Shown here: positions 18,714 through 26,660 of the stretch, one piece after another
Layout: each line of letters starts with the position of its first letter
How positions within the stretch are numbered: the stretch's first letter is position 1
Source: Mucilaginibacter sp.
GTDB lineage: Bacteria > Bacteroidota > Bacteroidia > Sphingobacteriales > Sphingobacteriaceae
Length of the DNA: 64,000 nucleotides
NCBI GenBank assembly: GCA_030445275.1
Contig: JAUCSE010000047.1
Span: forward strand, 29,639 to 93,638
Direction: 5' to 3'
The notes under the pieces: generated by a model
Seen by the model: the letters and a program-made list of their open reading frames with translations, nothing else
Told to the model about the DNA's origin: nothing
Databases searched by the model: none
Program-made: the position numbers and the translations under genes

Positions 18714-19709
18714 TTAGCCACGCTTTTCCATTTCCTTTTTAACCTCTTCTACTAATTGCTGCTCTGTAGGTAAATAGAGTTTATACTCACTTGCAAAAAT
18801 GGTTTTGTTATTTTCCGGAAGGGAGATCTTTACAACCGCATTATTTTTTTCTGCACATAGTAAAATACCGATAGTTGGATTTTCAAAGTCTTTTTTTTCG
18901 TACCGGTCATAGTAGTTCACGTACATTTGTAGCTGACCAATATCCTGGTGGGTGAATTTTGTGGTCTTTATTTCTATAATTACAAAGCATTGTAGAAGTC
19001 GGTTATAAAAAACAAGATCAATAAAGAACTCGTCGCCTTCAATATGTAACCTCTTTTGCCTTGCCACAAATGCGAAACCATTGCCCATTTCTAATAAGAA
19101 ATCATGCAAATGTGTAATGATCGCTTGTTCCAGATCTTTTTCATAATAGGATGCTTCGCGATGCAACCCTAAAAACTCCAGGTACATGGGGTCTTTAATG
19201 ATCTCTTTAGCATCAGACGGTTGCTTTTCATTTCGCGCTACAGCTAATACGCTGTCCTTGTCATTGCTCATTAACAGCCTTTCCCATAAACTGCTATGAA
19301 TCTGCCGCTCTAATTGCCGGGTCGTCCAATTATTTTTTATTGCTTCTGCTATGTAAAAGTCTATTTTATCTTGACTATCAACACGTAACAATATTTTGTA
19401 ATGTGTCCAGCCCAATTGCGAACGCAGTGCGTTCGCAATTGGGAATGTGCGATAAAATTGGCGGAATAGTTCTATCTGCCGTTTCGAGAATCCGCTACCA
19501 TATTCCGGCTCTAATTGATCAGCAATAAATTTAGTTAGGTAATTGCCGTAATCCGCACGCTCTTTCCCCTGTTGTTCTTCTTCGAAGATACGTTGTCCTA
19601 TTTGCCAGTACATTAACGTGCGCTCATGATCAACCAACCTGATCGCTTTGTCTTTAGCATCATGAATAATGGCTTGAATATCAGTTATGACAGATTGATT
19701 AATAAGCAT
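18714..19709 (-). CDS. PDDEXK nuclease-domain protein, YhcG/DUF1016 family
   Basis: A 331-residue protein. The N-terminal DUF1016_N helical domain spans about 10-150, with RTLMYWQIGQRIFEEEQQGKERADYG, then FSKRQIELFRQFYRTFPIANALRSQLGWTHYK. The C-terminal PD-(D/E)xK-like nuclease domain spans about 165-320. FFIDLVFYNRLLQCFVIIEIKT supplies the D and ExK catalytic residues, and QLQMYVNYYDR follows. Family members occur next to restriction and other defence genes and are presumed DNA nucleases, but their role is not established. Here the gene is in a degraded island. A 15-bp-arm palindrome sits inside the coding sequence at 19411-19443. Confidence 0.85.
   Translation of the reverse strand: MLINQSVITDIQAIIHDAKDKAIRLVDHERTLMYWQIGQRIFEEEQQGKERADYGNYLTKFIADQLEPEYGSGFSKRQIELFRQFYRTFPIANALRSQLGWTHYKILLRVDSQDKIDFYIAEAIKNNWTTRQLERQIHSSLWERLLMSNDKDSVLAVARNEKQPSDAKEIIKDPMYLEFLGLHREASYYEKDLEQAIITHLHDFLLEMGNGFAFVARQKRLHIEGDEFFIDLVFYNRLLQCFVIIEIKTTKFTHQDIGQLQMYVNYYDRYEKKDFENPTIGILLCAEKNNAVVKISLPENNKTIFASEYKLYLPTEQQLVEEVKKEMEKRG
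19411..19443. repeat. palindrome inside the YhcG-like coding sequence
   Basis: The perfect arms CCCAATTGCGAACGC and GCGTTCGCAATTGGG surround AGT, within codons for PIANALRSQLG. The frame is preserved. Confidence 0.8.
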
Positions 19710-19830
19710 TGTACAAAGAATTATGGGTTCAATCGTAAAACTACAAAAATAGATGATGCATTAAAAGAAAGCTAATACTAACCAGAATCATGACAAATCA
19801 AATCAATTATAAAGGGAATAGTTTCTTTCC

Positions 19831-19838
19831 TAAATTTG
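19831..19838 (+). promoter_or_regulatory. -7 box upstream of the TOTE-like stub
   Basis: TAAATTTG matches TAnnTTTG exactly and lies 25 bp before the ATG at 19863. I do not see a clear -33 TTG at the usual distance. Confidence 0.45.
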
Positions 19839-19862
19839 AGATAGGCTAAGTTTCTACCTTAA

Positions 19863-19976
19863 ATGAAAGATGATCGATTAAATCTATACAAATCCCTATT
19901 CAAAGGCAGGGAAGATGTATTTGCATTAAGATGGGAGAAAGGTGGTAAAAGTAGTTATATGCCTGCTTATAGATAA
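19863..19976 (+). pseudogene. N-terminal remnant resembling a TOTE-type primase/helicase gene
   Basis: A 37-codon ORF: MKDDRLNLYKSLFKGREDVF, then ALRWEKGGKSSYMPAYR and a stop. The string 'LYKSLFKGREDVFALRWEKGGKSxYMPAY' is the characteristic opening of the archaeo-eukaryotic-primase domain of TOTE conflict-system proteins (primase, DEAD helicase and nuclease modules, usually about 1000 residues). The match stops at Tyr36, after which the sequence changes into the Fic promoter region. A -7 box precedes it. I read it as the 5' end of a gene deleted or replaced by the Fic cassette. The family recognition is from memory. Confidence 0.6.
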
Positions 19977-20020
19977 CAAAATTGTAGGGCAACGGTTTTA
20001 CCTCTCTATTGAGCGCAACT

Positions 20021-20119
20021 ATGCGGAGAATAACAGCACTATTCTCCGCATATTTTGCGTAAGTTATTATTGCCTATGCGGAGATAAGATGCTATATTTG
20101 CCGCATAACTTGCGGAGAA
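20021..20119 (+). promoter_or_regulatory. Fic promoter with repeated TGCGGAGA operator motifs
   Basis: A perfect palindrome is formed by ATGCGGAGAATA (20021-20032) and TATTCTCCGCAT (20040-20051). Further copies are ATGCGGAGATAA (from 20076) and TTGCGGAGAATA (from 20110, running to the first base of the start codon). Between them sit TTG at 20070-20072 and TATATTTG at 20093-20100, a -33/-7 pair with 20-bp spacing. Sites therefore lie before, inside and after the promoter, a layout for tight repression. The Fic protein's own C-terminal winged helix is a plausible binder. Confidence 0.7.
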
Positions 20120-20120
20120 T

Positions 20121-21224
20121 ATGATGTATATCCACCAACTCAACTCATGGCCGGACTTTACCTGGGACGAAAAAGCCCTTTCTAAACTGCTGACGGAGGT
20201 GCGGCATAAGCAAGGCAGACTGCTGGGCAAAATGGAGGGGCTAGGCTTCAGTTTAAAAGAAGAAGCGACCCTTCAAACGCTGACCCAAGATGTGTTGAAG
20301 TCGAGTGAGATCGAAGGCGAGATACTGAACCCCGATCAGGTTCGCTCTTCCATTGCACGACGCTTAGGGATGGCCGTCGCAGGGCTTGTTCCTTCGGATC
20401 GTAACGTGGACGGTGTTGTCGAAATGATGCTGGATGCGACACAGCGTTATAGCGTGGCCCTGAGTGATGATCGTTTATTCGGCTGGCATGCCGCATTATT
20501 TCCGACCGGTAGAAGCGGCATGTATAAGATCGTTGTTGGCGACTGGCGTAATAATAGCAAAGAAGACCCTATGCAGGTCGTGTCCGGTGCCATGGGGCGG
20601 GAGGTCGTGCATTACCAAGCACCGGATTCAGAAATACTCGCTCACGAGATGGGGCAATTTATAAATTGGTTCAATACCGAGATGGATATCGACCCTGTTT
20701 TAAAAGCGGGCTTAGCCCATTTGTGGTTTGTGACCATTCACCCGTTCGATGATGGCAATGGCCGTATCGCCAGAGCCATTACCGATATGCAGCTTGCACG
20801 TGCCGATGAAACCGCACAGCGTTTTTACAGCATGTCCGCCCAGATCAAGGCAGAACGGAACGCCTATTATGCCATGCTGGAAAAAACACAAAAAGGGCCG
20901 CTCGATGTTACCGAATGGCTGACATGGTTTCTTTCCTGTTATGGCCGGGCATTGTCCAATACAGATCAAACCTTAGCGACCGTCATGCAAAAGGCCAAAT
21001 TCTGGGAGAATCCTGCGACCACTACGATCAATGACCGGCAGAGGCTCATGCTCAATAAGCTGCTGGATGGATTCGACGGTAAACTGACTTCCTCTAAATG
21101 GGCGAAGATCGCTAAATGTTCCCAAGATACGGCAGGACGCGATATTGCGGATTTAATGGAGCGCGGGATATTAATCAAAGAAGCCGCTGGCGGAAGAAGC
21201 ACCAGCTATGTTTTACATCCATAG
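20121..21224 (+). CDS. Fic family protein with DUF4172 N-terminus and C-terminal winged helix
   Basis: A 367-residue Fic enzyme, predicted to transfer AMP (or another nucleotide) from NTP to a protein Ser/Thr/Tyr. An N-terminal DUF4172 domain (about 1-85) contains the inhibitory-helix motif SSEIEGE near residue 62, as in class II Fic proteins where the Glu blocks ATP. The Fic core holds the complete active site HPFDDGNGRIAR (His about 207). The C-terminal LTSSKWAKIAKCSQDTAGRDIADLMERGIL is a winged helix, suggesting DNA binding and autoregulation through the upstream repeats. Two tandem ATGs start the gene, with GGAG just before. Base composition looks GC-richer than the core genes. No antitoxin gene is adjacent. 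Confidence 0.92.
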   Translation: MMYIHQLNSWPDFTWDEKALSKLLTEVRHKQGRLLGKMEGLGFSLKEEATLQTLTQDVLKSSEIEGEILNPDQVRSSIARRLGMAVAGLVPSDRNVDGVVEMMLDATQRYSVALSDDRLFGWHAALFPTGRSGMYKIVVGDWRNNSKEDPMQVVSGAMGREVVHYQAPDSEILAHEMGQFINWFNTEMDIDPVLKAGLAHLWFVTIHPFDDGNGRIARAITDMQLARADETAQRFYSMSAQIKAERNAYYAMLEKTQKGPLDVTEWLTWFLSCYGRALSNTDQTLATVMQKAKFWENPATTTINDRQRLMLNKLLDGFDGKLTSSKWAKIAKCSQDTAGRDIADLMERGILIKEAAGGRSTSYVLHP

Positions 21225-21239
21225 GTTTTTCAATCCATC

Positions 21240-21291
21240 CTTCGACGAAATGAAATGCGACTCCTTCACTCGCGTTTCATTTCGTTGAAGC
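21240..21291. terminator. inverted repeat after fic, possible terminator
   Basis: CTTCGACGAAATGAAATGCG and CGCGTTTCATTTCGTTGAAG pair with two mismatches around a loop of about 10 nt, 16 bp past the fic stop. It lacks a T run, so it may be a repeat element rather than a true terminator. Confidence 0.45.
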
Positions 21292-21354
21292 AACATCCAG
21301 CGATAGAAAGACCTCTACGCTCTGGCAAACGCAAAGGATTTTAAACATATACGT

Positions 21355-21639
21355 TTAAAATCCAATCACACTATCCAACGCATCGTCCGCCTCTTTATGG
21401 ATGAAATTCGCCTGATACCCGATGGTCGTGGTGACAGAGGAGTGCCGGTATAATTTCTGCAACATCTGGATCGGGATTTTCTCACCTGACAGATTGCCGA
21501 ACGTATGACGCGCAATATGCATCGTCAGTTTTTTGGTCAGCCCTATTTCAGCAGAGATCATACCAAGGGCTTTGTTCAACCGTTTCACCACATAGGAAAT
21601 CTTGCGTATTGCTTTTAAACATGTCATTACAGCCTCCAA
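21355..21639 (-). pseudogene. C-terminal fragment of a tyrosine recombinase/integrase
   Basis: 94 residues, of which about the last 75 align by eye with the catalytic C-terminus of Bacteroidota phage-type integrases. HIARHTFGNLSGEK carries the box-II His-x-x-Arg, then LQKLYRHSSVTTTIGYQ gives the third His and the nucleophile Tyr, then the family tail DDALDSVIGF. The arm-binding and core-binding domains and the first catalytic Arg are missing. It cannot be an active integrase. It marks the former mobility of this region and ends 64 bp before the divergent SDR gene. Confidence 0.8.
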
Positions 21640-21702
21640 TTAGCTTACAAAGTTCCGCACTTAGCTTAATTTTCACCGGTTCCAAAACCTCACCTTTGGG
21701 TC

Positions 21703-22464
21703 ATGAAAAATCAACACAAACGCATAGCCCTCATTACCGGGGCAAATCAAGGTGTCGGCTTACAGGTCGCCAAAGAATTAGTTAAAGCGGGCGTCACCGT
21801 ATTATTGGGTTCACGCAATTTTGAAAATGGGAAGGAAGCCGCCAAAGAAATCGGAAACGACGCTATCCCATTTCAGATTGATGTAACTGACCAAAATTCG
21901 ATAACCGCTGCTGCAGAAAGGATCGAAAAAGAATTTGGCCGACTGGACCTGCTGGTCAATAACGCGGCGATATCAAATACGAATAAAGGCAATTTAAGCT
22001 TAGCTGAATATGCGCAGATCAGCAAAGCAAGTACCGCCTCACTGAATGAAGTACGCGCTGTATGGGAAACCAATGTTTTCGGTGCGCTGGCAGTTTACCA
22101 GGCCATGCTGCCGCTCCTTAAAAAAGGATCGGAGGCACGTATCGTTAATGTTTCCAGTGGTGTAGGTTCGTTAAACTCGAATGCCGATCCGGCTTACCCG
22201 TACCGTCCCTTTTATAGTCCAATTTACGCCGCTTCCAAGACCGCGCTAAACGCGATGTCACTGGCCATGATGATCGAGTTGGAAGGCACTGATATAAAAC
22301 TTAACTTAGTGTCGCCTGCTTTCACCAGCACCGCCCTGAATGGCTTCGAAGGTACCGAATCCATCGAAGATGGTTCCCGCGAAGTCGTACGGGTCTGCCT
22401 GTACGGACCTAACGATCCGAATGGTACCTTTACTCGCTGGGAAAACACGGACATACCCTGGTAA
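21703..22464 (+). CDS. SDR family NAD(P)-dependent oxidoreductase
   Basis: A 253-residue classical short-chain dehydrogenase. The cofactor loop is TGANQGVGLQ (about 12-21), then NNAAIS (about 86), the catalytic serine in VNVSSGVGSLN (about 150), and YAASK (Tyr about 176, Lys 180). It has a Rossmann fold and is cytoplasmic. GSRNFENGKEAAKEI after strand 2 is typical of NADP-preferring carbonyl reductase-like SDRs. The substrate is unknown. Only 7 bp separate it from the AraC-type regulator downstream, so they form an operon, probably a sensor plus the enzyme it controls. It is divergent from the integrase fragment and thus likely part of the imported segment. Confidence 0.9.
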   Translation: MKNQHKRIALITGANQGVGLQVAKELVKAGVTVLLGSRNFENGKEAAKEIGNDAIPFQIDVTDQNSITAAAERIEKEFGRLDLLVNNAAISNTNKGNLSLAEYAQISKASTASLNEVRAVWETNVFGALAVYQAMLPLLKKGSEARIVNVSSGVGSLNSNADPAYPYRPFYSPIYAASKTALNAMSLAMMIELEGTDIKLNLVSPAFTSTALNGFEGTESIEDGSREVVRVCLYGPNDPNGTFTRWENTDIPW

Positions 22465-22471
22465 CCATCAA

Positions 22472-23389
22472 ATGAAAAAGGAAACAGAGAATACATATAA
22501 GGTTGAATCGTTGTCAGAATTTCACCGGGTGCTAGGCCTGCCAAAGCCCGTGCACCCGCTGATCAGCCTCGTGTATAACACTGATGGCAAAATCCGGATG
22601 CCCGACAGCACCTGCAAACAGTTCATGTTGGCCTTCTACAAGATCTCATATAAACCCAACCTTAAAGGCAAATTTCGGTACGGTCAGCATTATTATGATT
22701 TCGAGGAGGGCGGATTGTTCTTCCTGGCACCGAACCAGCTGACCGGGACGAGCGATCAGGACCTGGACTTCAGCGGCTTTACCCTGTTCGTACATCCCGA
22801 CCTCTTGCTGAACTATCCGTTAGCCAAAAAGATCCATCAGTATAATTTCTTTTCCTATTCGGCTACGGAAGTCCTGCATTTATCCGACCGGGAAAAAGAA
22901 ACCATTTTAAACATGGCTAAACTAATCGATGAAGAACTCAACAGCCGGATCGACAACTTGAGCCAGGACGTCCTCATTTCCCAACTCGAACTCTTTTTAA
23001 ACTACGTCGACCGTTTCTACCAGCGCCAGTTCCTTACACGCAAAGCTGTCAACAACGACCTGCTGCAAAAACTGGAAAGTATCCTGAATAAGCATTTTGA
23101 TACTAAAGCAGAAAAGCAAGGCATTCCCACCGTACAATACCTCGCCGAGCAGCTCAACCTTTCCCCGCATTACCTAAGTGACATGCTCCGTAACCTGACC
23201 GGCTTCAGCGCCCAGCAGCACATCCACCTGAAACTGATCGACAAAGCCAAGGAAAAACTATCCACTACCAATCTGTCCATTAGCGAAGTGGCATACCAAC
23301 TGGGTTTTGAATATCCGCAATCATTTAGCACCTTGTTCAAAACGAAGACGAATCTTTCGCCATTGGAATTCCGCCGCTCTTTTAATTGA
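22472..23389 (+). CDS. AraC family transcriptional regulator
   Basis: A 305-residue regulator from ATG 22472; the longer in-frame ORF begins inside the SDR gene and is not the start. The N-terminal about 190 residues form a cupin-like sensing domain (GQHYYDFEEGGLFFLAPNQ). The C-terminal about 100 residues hold two helix-turn-helices, with VQYLAEQLNLSPHYLSDMLR and ISEVAYQLGFEYPQSFSTLFK, ending with SPLEFRRSF. It belongs to the Bacteroidota group often found beside an SDR it controls. It follows the SDR stop by 7 bp and is likely co-transcribed. Confidence 0.9.
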   Translation: MKKETENTYKVESLSEFHRVLGLPKPVHPLISLVYNTDGKIRMPDSTCKQFMLAFYKISYKPNLKGKFRYGQHYYDFEEGGLFFLAPNQLTGTSDQDLDFSGFTLFVHPDLLLNYPLAKKIHQYNFFSYSATEVLHLSDREKETILNMAKLIDEELNSRIDNLSQDVLISQLELFLNYVDRFYQRQFLTRKAVNNDLLQKLESILNKHFDTKAEKQGIPTVQYLAEQLNLSPHYLSDMLRNLTGFSAQQHIHLKLIDKAKEKLSTTNLSISEVAYQLGFEYPQSFSTLFKTKTNLSPLEFRRSFN

Positions 23390-23740
23390 GGCTCCGGAAC
23401 CCACCGGTGTTTTCTCCGGCCTCGAATAATGCTCCCTGTGGTTTTCCGTAAAGAGCGAGCAGGGCTTAAACCTATAACCTATGAGCCTTAAATTAATTCC
23501 ATCTCAAAAACTATCCAAAAAGATTAAATGTTACAGATGTTCATTTGTGCTCTCTCCTTTTCTAGTGAAAGGATTAAACTCCATTAATTCTGTCAATTAT
23601 ATTCTTTGCATTTATAATCGCCTCAACATCAGTGACAAAAGTCGACCGATTGCGTGTTCCTTCTACTTTGGCAAAAAGCCATTCTTTCGAGTGTTGCTTT
23701 TACAGATACTGTTATAAAGGGGTTCTTATTAATATATAAT
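23390..23740. other. intergenic stretch at the right edge of the accessory region
   Basis: About 350 bp between the AraC gene and the convergent GH29 gene. A 78-codon frame at 23481-23717 has Ser/Lys/Leu-rich content with no family pattern and no good initiation context, so I do not call it. I find no strong hairpin or tRNA fragment. The boundary of the imported DNA probably lies here. Confidence 0.4.
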
Positions 23741-25663
23741 TTATTCCATTACCTTCTTATTCAACTCCACAGCAATAATGGTAATGTCTTTATCCGGATG
23801 ATCAAAGCCTGAAAACACAATCTCTCCGTTGTGATTTTTATTTACTTTCACTTGTTTTTGAGTTTTAACCACATAGGATCTAAGCACTTTTTGCCCTTTA
23901 TTTAATAAAGGCAAGGTAAATGCATCTTCTTTATATCCATCTAACAGGTACACATAAATGGTATTGCCTTTATAAGCAAAGCCATACAGACCATCTTTAG
24001 GGTTCCATGGGCCGCCCCGGGTTCCATATACAGCATCACCTACCTGTTGCAACCATTTGCCTATTTCAAGTAACACATTCGTTTCGGTTTTGGTTATCTG
24101 GCCATGACGATCGGGGCCCACATTTAACAGTAACGACATATTGCGAATCATACAATCGGCCAGCATTCTTTTTAGACCCGCAACAGAAATAACTTTAGAC
24201 ACATCTTCTGTGGCTGGGGTATATCCCCAACCGCTAACCATCGACATATTCTTTTCATATACATCTTCGGTACGTACAGGGCCTGTAACAGGTGCAGCTC
24301 CTTCTTCACATTTATAATCGCCATACCAGCCGGTACGGGGATTCACAAGAACATCTGGTTGATATTTGCGCACCATACCCATAATACCCAAGGGCTTTCC
24401 GGTAGCTTCATCTATATCCTGAAAATAAGGGTTTACCTGCCACTGATTGTTGGGGTCAAGATATTTTCCTGACTCCCAGAAATAAGCCCCATCAGCATCA
24501 CTGCCTTGTTGTCCCAACCAGCCACCATCCCAATATATCTGGTCAATTCTACCATATTTAGTTACCAACTCTTTGGTAAGGCAGTACATTTCTTCTTTCA
24601 TCAAACGGGCATTTTCCTTATGAGCTTTATTTGTTGTGTAACCAAATCTATTAGGTTTGCAATCTGTTCCTGTTACATCATAATAACCCGGATAGCGCCA
24701 GTTAATAAGTGTTTTGTAAATACCTACTTTTAGCCCGTTGCTTCTGCAGGCATCTATATACTCTTTTACAAAATCGCGGTTATGCGTTTGTTTACTGCTA
24801 AAAGCATTGAGGTATTTAGTATCGAACAGGGCATAACCATCATGGTGTTGCGTGGTAAGATTCATGTACTTCATTCCGGCTGCTTTTGCCAGTTTCGCCC
24901 AATCATCTGCATTAAATTTATCGGCCTCGAAATATTTATCACCACTTTCGGGATAAGCAAATTTGCGGTATTCTTCTATAGGTATACCTTCATTTTGCAT
25001 ATACCATTCGCCACTTGCAGGACCTGCATAAATTCCCCAATGAATAAACATGCCAAATTTTGCGTCTAACAACCAATTCATTTTTTCATTGGGCTGTTGG
25101 GTAATACCCATTTCTGTTTTGGGTACGCGTAAAGGAAGCGGCTTAATTCCTGCTGATTTAGCAGCAACATAGGGGCCTGCATATTCAATATTTACATCAT
25201 CGGCCCAGGCACTTGAATGGTTTGGATTATCGGGGTGAAAAATTTCTATAAGGGCAGCAGTTTGCCCCTCAGTGGTTACAAATGTTTTGTCCAATTTTAC
25301 CCAGTCGGTGAGCGCGCTGGCCGTACTTATATTGTTTTCGCCCAAACCGGTAATATTCAGCTGAATTTCGTCTGCGCCGCTATTGGTTTTAACCCAGACC
25401 ATAATTTTATACATTGAACCTGGCCTTAGTTTAACTTTTGTTTGGGCAGTAGCTCCCCCGGTTATTTCAAGCGACTGCTTACCTGAATGAAATACAGATG
25501 AAGAAAGCTTTATTTCTTTTCCGATACTTATCCATGGTTTTACCGAAGATTGTTCAAAATCACTATTCCCAATTAACGCCGAAGGAGTTTGAGCATAATT
25601 TATCATACCCTGGCTGCTCATTGCCAGCAGTAAAATAGCTTTTCTTAAAGTTTTAATAGTCAT
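23741..25663 (-). CDS. secreted alpha-L-fucosidase (GH29) with N-terminal CBM-like domain
   Basis: A 640-residue secreted enzyme with signal peptide MTIKTLRKAILLLAMSSQG...YAQ. Residues about 30-165 form a CBM4/9-like beta-sandwich (IGNSDFEQSSVKPWISIG). The GH29 (beta/alpha)8 domain follows from about 195: DAKFGMFIHWGIYAGPASGEW, then NLTTQHHDGYALFDTKY, then the segment YWDGGWLG, whose Asp near residue 378 is the expected nucleophile. A C-terminal beta domain ends the chain. It retains configuration and releases L-fucose from glycan ends. It is read in the same direction as the T9SS genes upstream (28-bp gap to PorP/SprF), so it probably shares their transcript. The exact linkage specificity is unknown. 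Confidence 0.93.
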   Translation of the reverse strand: MTIKTLRKAILLLAMSSQGMINYAQTPSALIGNSDFEQSSVKPWISIGKEIKLSSSVFHSGKQSLEITGGATAQTKVKLRPGSMYKIMVWVKTNSGADEIQLNITGLGENNISTASALTDWVKLDKTFVTTEGQTAALIEIFHPDNPNHSSAWADDVNIEYAGPYVAAKSAGIKPLPLRVPKTEMGITQQPNEKMNWLLDAKFGMFIHWGIYAGPASGEWYMQNEGIPIEEYRKFAYPESGDKYFEADKFNADDWAKLAKAAGMKYMNLTTQHHDGYALFDTKYLNAFSSKQTHNRDFVKEYIDACRSNGLKVGIYKTLINWRYPGYYDVTGTDCKPNRFGYTTNKAHKENARLMKEEMYCLTKELVTKYGRIDQIYWDGGWLGQQGSDADGAYFWESGKYLDPNNQWQVNPYFQDIDEATGKPLGIMGMVRKYQPDVLVNPRTGWYGDYKCEEGAAPVTGPVRTEDVYEKNMSMVSGWGYTPATEDVSKVISVAGLKRMLADCMIRNMSLLLNVGPDRHGQITKTETNVLLEIGKWLQQVGDAVYGTRGGPWNPKDGLYGFAYKGNTIYVYLLDGYKEDAFTLPLLNKGQKVLRSYVVKTQKQVKVNKNHNGEIVFSGFDHPDKDITIIAVELNKKVME

Positions 25664-25691
25664 AAATTATTAGGGCAAAGCAATTATAATA

Positions 25692-26636
25692 TTACAAAAG
25701 TTTCGGACTAGCTGAACCACTACCAAAACGATAGCTAAGAGATATCTCGTGGGTAGCATTATTAAACCCGCCAAGGTTTGTTGATGAAGTTCCTAACTGA
25801 TAACTGTAACCTACATGAAACGTGTTTATATTTAAGATGATTATCCCGGCCATTGTTTTATCAGTTCGATAGTTGACTCCCAGGCCCAATGTTTCTTTTA
25901 TATAAAATGTGCCCGATATATCTGCTGTAAGTGGCACTCCGCCTGCATACGAAAGCAAGGTGGCGGGTTTAAACTTGATCTCGTTACTTACATCAGTTAT
26001 CAAGGCACCTGAAAAATAATAGTGATTCCTGAAATTGGTATTGCCCTGTATCGAGGCAGTACCCAGGCTGGTAAGCGTAAGTTCGGGGGCCGAGATGCCC
26101 AGGTAATACCAGTCGGTATAGTATATTACGCCAAATCCAATATTGGGTTTGGTGCCCCTGACATCATTTCGGAAAGTAGGATCTGTAGAATCCAGGGTAG
26201 AGTAATTGGCGGTATAGTTTCTGAAACCACCATTGATGGATACCCCTAAATAATCTGTTGAACTTAACTGGATGCCTTTTGCAAAATAAACATTCACTTC
26301 TGTTTGACGTTCGATGGCTAACTGGTCATTAAACACGGTTAGTCCTGCTGCCCCATTGATTGATTCGATGGGCAGATTACCGTTGATCAGGTAGGTTACA
26401 GGGGCACCGTCAATCCCTACCCATTGTTTACGCGCCAGGGTAGTTATTGATCCGGCCTTATCCAGCAGCGAATAGGCCGGATTAAACGTAGTCAGGTTAT
26501 CCATATACTGGGTATAGTTACCCCCCCGTTGCTGCGCATCTACCCTGTGCGCTGTTATTACTAACAGTAACAGACACAGGCTTAACACGATCAATTGGTA
26601 TTGTTGTTTTTTATTATCGGTTCTATCCATATTCAT
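25692..26636 (-). CDS. T9SS-associated PorP/SprF family outer-membrane protein
   Basis: A 314-residue protein with a signal peptide ending near HRVDAQQ. It then has the family opening GGNYTQYMDNLTTFNPAYSLLDKAGSITTLARKQWVGIDGAP and alternating beta strands to a C-terminal SLSYRFG, as in a small outer-membrane barrel. PorP/SprF proteins work with individual T9SS substrates that carry type-B (CHU_C) C-terminal domains. Here it lies 24 bp downstream of exactly such a protein, so the pair is very likely a dedicated substrate and partner. SprF is thought to help surface attachment or secretion of its neighbour. Confidence 0.92.
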   Translation of the reverse strand: MNMDRTDNKKQQYQLIVLSLCLLLLVITAHRVDAQQRGGNYTQYMDNLTTFNPAYSLLDKAGSITTLARKQWVGIDGAPVTYLINGNLPIESINGAAGLTVFNDQLAIERQTEVNVYFAKGIQLSSTDYLGVSINGGFRNYTANYSTLDSTDPTFRNDVRGTKPNIGFGVIYYTDWYYLGISAPELTLTSLGTASIQGNTNFRNHYYFSGALITDVSNEIKFKPATLLSYAGGVPLTADISGTFYIKETLGLGVNYRTDKTMAGIIILNINTFHVGYSYQLGTSSTNLGGFNNATHEISLSYRFGSGSASPKLL

Positions 26637-26660
26637 AGCCGGGATATCCTCACCCGCTGT

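Noticed and set aside
22340..22471. Upstream extension of the AraC ORF
   Set aside because: It overlaps the SDR gene in another frame. The real start at 22472 follows the SDR stop by 7 bp and gives the usual N-terminus.
23481..23717. 78-codon ORF after the AraC gene
   Set aside because: No recognisable motif or initiation context, and the composition is like random AT-rich DNA.
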